Below are positions 4,829-5,986 of a stretch of DNA of 5,986 nt, piece by piece. The translations under genes and the position numbers were made by a program. Position 1 is the stretch's first letter. Every line of letters starts with the position of its first letter. The DNA comes from JBBRLG01 sp038231495 (lineage in GTDB: Bacteria; Planctomycetota; Planctomycetia; Gemmatales; Gemmataceae): NCBI GenBank assembly GCA_038231495.1, contig JBBRLG010000465.1, positions 1 to 5,986 on the forward strand, given 5' to 3'. Below the pieces are notes generated by a model. It did not search any database. It was not told the origin of the DNA and was given only the letters and a program-made list of their open reading frames with translations.

Positions 4829-5704
4829 ATGGTTCCATCCCTGATTCTCGGCATGTCGTTGTTCTTCCCGTCGGACGAGAAACCGGCGGCCTATCCGCGT
4901 CCCGACTTACTGGTGGAAGCGAACGACCTGGAAAAAGTGTTGGCCGACAAGAAGCCGTCGCGCCTGCTCGACGCCCGCGCCGGTAGCAAATACGCCGCCG
5001 GCCACCTGACCGACGCCGTGTCCGTGGACGTTGCGGCCTGGGCCAAGGCTTTTGCCGAGGGTCAAGACGCCGACGACTGGGCCAAACGCCTCGCCGCGGT
5101 AGGCGTCACGCCGGAGACGCGCGTGGTCCTTTATGACGACAACCAGTCCCGCGACGCGGCCCGCGTCTGGTACATCCTCCGCTACTGGGGCGTGAAGGAC
5201 GTCCGCCTTCTCAACGGCGGTTTCGCCGCCTGGAAGTCCGTCGGCGGCAAAATGACGGAAACCAAAACCGCTCCGCCGAAGGATGAGGCCGTCAAGCTGG
5301 TGAAACAGCCCAACCGCCTCGTCAGCAAAGACCAATTGCTAAAGTTGCTCAAGGACCCAGCGCCGCAGATCATCGACGCCCGTTCGACCGGCGAATTCTG
5401 CGGCACCGCGGAGACGGCCAAGCGCAACGGTGCCATCCCCGGCGCGAAGCACCTCGAATGGAGCGACACCCTGGACAAGGGCACGGGCCGGTTCAAAAGT
5501 GCGGACGAGTTGACCAAACTGTTCGAGGAAGCTGGCATCGACCCCGCCAAACCCGCGGTCACTTATTGCCAGTCGGGCGGCCGGGCCGCCGTGCTGGCGT
5601 TTGTCCTCGAATTGATGGGCGACAAGAACGTGGGCAACTACTACCGCAGTTGGTCCGAATGGGGCAACGACCCCGACACGCCCATCGACAAGCCGAAAAA
5701 ATAG
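4829..5704 (+). CDS. Two-domain rhodanese, thiosulfate sulfurtransferase type
   Basis: A 291-residue protein with tandem rhodanese domains, the usual layout and length of thiosulfate/3-mercaptopyruvate sulfurtransferases. The first domain (about 25-140) has LLDARAGSKYAAGHL and ends LLNGGFAAWKSVGG; its catalytic position is occupied by Asp (YDDNQSRDAARVW, D103), so it is inactive, as is normal. The second domain (about 155-285) has IIDARSTGEF (D183, R185), GRFKSADEL and the active loop CQSGGR with catalytic C247 and R252. A six-residue loop of this kind fits thiosulfate rather than mercaptopyruvate (CGSGVT) as sulfur donor, with cyanide or another thiol acceptor. The N-terminus MVPSLILGMSLFF is hydrophobic but lacks the basic residues of a normal signal peptide, so export is uncertain. 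The start is set by AAGGAGGT. The gene is isolated from its upstream neighbour by hairpins C and D, and no clear promoter is visible. No sulfur-metabolism partner is present in the window. Confidence 0.92.
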   Translation: MVPSLILGMSLFFPSDEKPAAYPRPDLLVEANDLEKVLADKKPSRLLDARAGSKYAAGHLTDAVSVDVAAWAKAFAEGQDADDWAKRLAAVGVTPETRVVLYDDNQSRDAARVWYILRYWGVKDVRLLNGGFAAWKSVGGKMTETKTAPPKDEAVKLVKQPNRLVSKDQLLKLLKDPAPQIIDARSTGEFCGTAETAKRNGAIPGAKHLEWSDTLDKGTGRFKSADELTKLFEEAGIDPAKPAVTYCQSGGRAAVLAFVLELMGDKNVGNYYRSWSEWGNDPDTPIDKPKK

Positions 5705-5755
5705 CCGCAATTGCAGGCGTCCGCTGGCGCACGCGAACGACACCCGGTTTTCCTT

Positions 5756-5927
5756 TGGCGAGGGTCGGCCTTTTCGTGGCGAGGGTCGAGATTGGCGAGG
5801 GTCGATCCGGCGTCGGTGGTGATGCGTAAGAGCATACTGAAAAAGGGTTTACGGCTGTCTTGCGCAGAGCGTTTGCGCAAAAGCGGTTCGACCCTCGCCA
5901 TATGTTGATTGGCTTGGCTAGGGTCGG
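5756..5927. repeat. Cluster of a 12-bp motif, TGGCGAGGGTCG, in both orientations
   Basis: TGGCGAGGGTCG occurs exactly at 5756-5767, 5777-5788 and 5793-5804. Its exact reverse complement is at 5889-5900 and a one-base variant, TGGCTAGGGTCG, at 5915-5926. The third copy and the inverted copy form a 13-bp inverted repeat (5793-5805 and 5888-5900) around an 82-base interior. The start-to-start spacing of 21 and 16 bases is irregular. The motif is absent from the rest of the window as far as I can see. Its function is unknown. Confidence 0.85.
5860..5880. other. Small hairpin inside the right-end repeat
   Basis: TTGCGCA (5860-5866) and TGCGCAA (5874-5880) form a perfect 7-bp stem with a GAGCGTT loop. 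It sits inside the 13-bp inverted repeat, 7 bases before its inverted arm, so the whole unit could fold as a nested structure. Confidence 0.6.
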
Positions 5928-5986
5928 ACAGGCCCGGTCGTCAGCCAAAGGGGTCGCGGTTGGACAACGATTGGCTACGCCCCGTA

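Larger units (their letters stand above)
5705..5986. other. Non-coding right end
   Basis: No credible gene was found in these 282 bases. Short open frames run through on both strands but translate the repeat motif and have no ribosome site. GCAATTGC (5707-5714) lies three bases after the rhodanese stop. AGCCAA (5943-5948) and TTGGCT (5971-5976) form a small inverted repeat near the cut end, which may be the start of another repeat. Confidence 0.6.

Noticed and set aside
4648..4854. 68-residue open frame on the - strand
   Set aside because: It is translation of hairpin D (LPPLRKGG strings) and overlaps the rhodanese start.
5756..5804. CRISPR array
   Set aside because: Only three direct copies of a 12-bp unit, with unequal spacers of 9 and 4 bases, and no cas genes.

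Overview
The window most likely comes from a planctomycete, probably of the Gemmataceae or a close relative. The evidence is the high GC content, a DUF1559 pseudopilin-like protein ending in an H-x9-DG motif, a small lipoprotein with a carboxypeptidase-regulatory-like domain, a DUF6807 ('PmoA family') protein, and intergenic DNA crowded with palindromic repeats. This assignment rests on recognising families, not on a database search.

Layout: five protein genes, all on the + strand. (1) 186-1127, a COG3618-type amidohydrolase/lactonase with a twin-arginine leader. (2) 1441-2430, a DUF1559 type II pseudopilin-like protein. (3) 2760-3182, a small lipoprotein. (4) 3320-4588, a secreted DUF6807 protein. 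(5) 4829-5704, a two-domain rhodanese (thiosulfate sulfurtransferase type). Genes 2 and 3 form a pairing that I recall as recurrent in planctomycetes. The others show no obvious shared pathway. Gene 4 has its own good sigma70-like promoter inside the gap after gene 3. Long hairpins separate most of the genes, so they look like mostly independent transcription units rather than one operon.

The non-coding DNA is the more unusual part. Most gaps hold a different large inverted repeat: 1-159 and 2446-2608 (same palindromic core, different symmetric flanks), 2625-2694, 4588-4633 (a perfect 46-bp palindrome touching a stop codon), 4659-4791 (a C/G-tract hairpin with a minus-strand G-quadruplex motif) and 5756-5927 (a cluster of a 12-bp motif in both orientations). 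Upstream of the DUF1559 gene there is a separate operator-like palindrome at 1315-1337. There is no transposase, CRISPR array, tRNA or rRNA.

I found no clear new multi-gene system. The best leads are the symmetric but locus-specific flanks of the two related hairpins, the repeat cluster at the right end, and the operator-like site before the pseudopilin gene.
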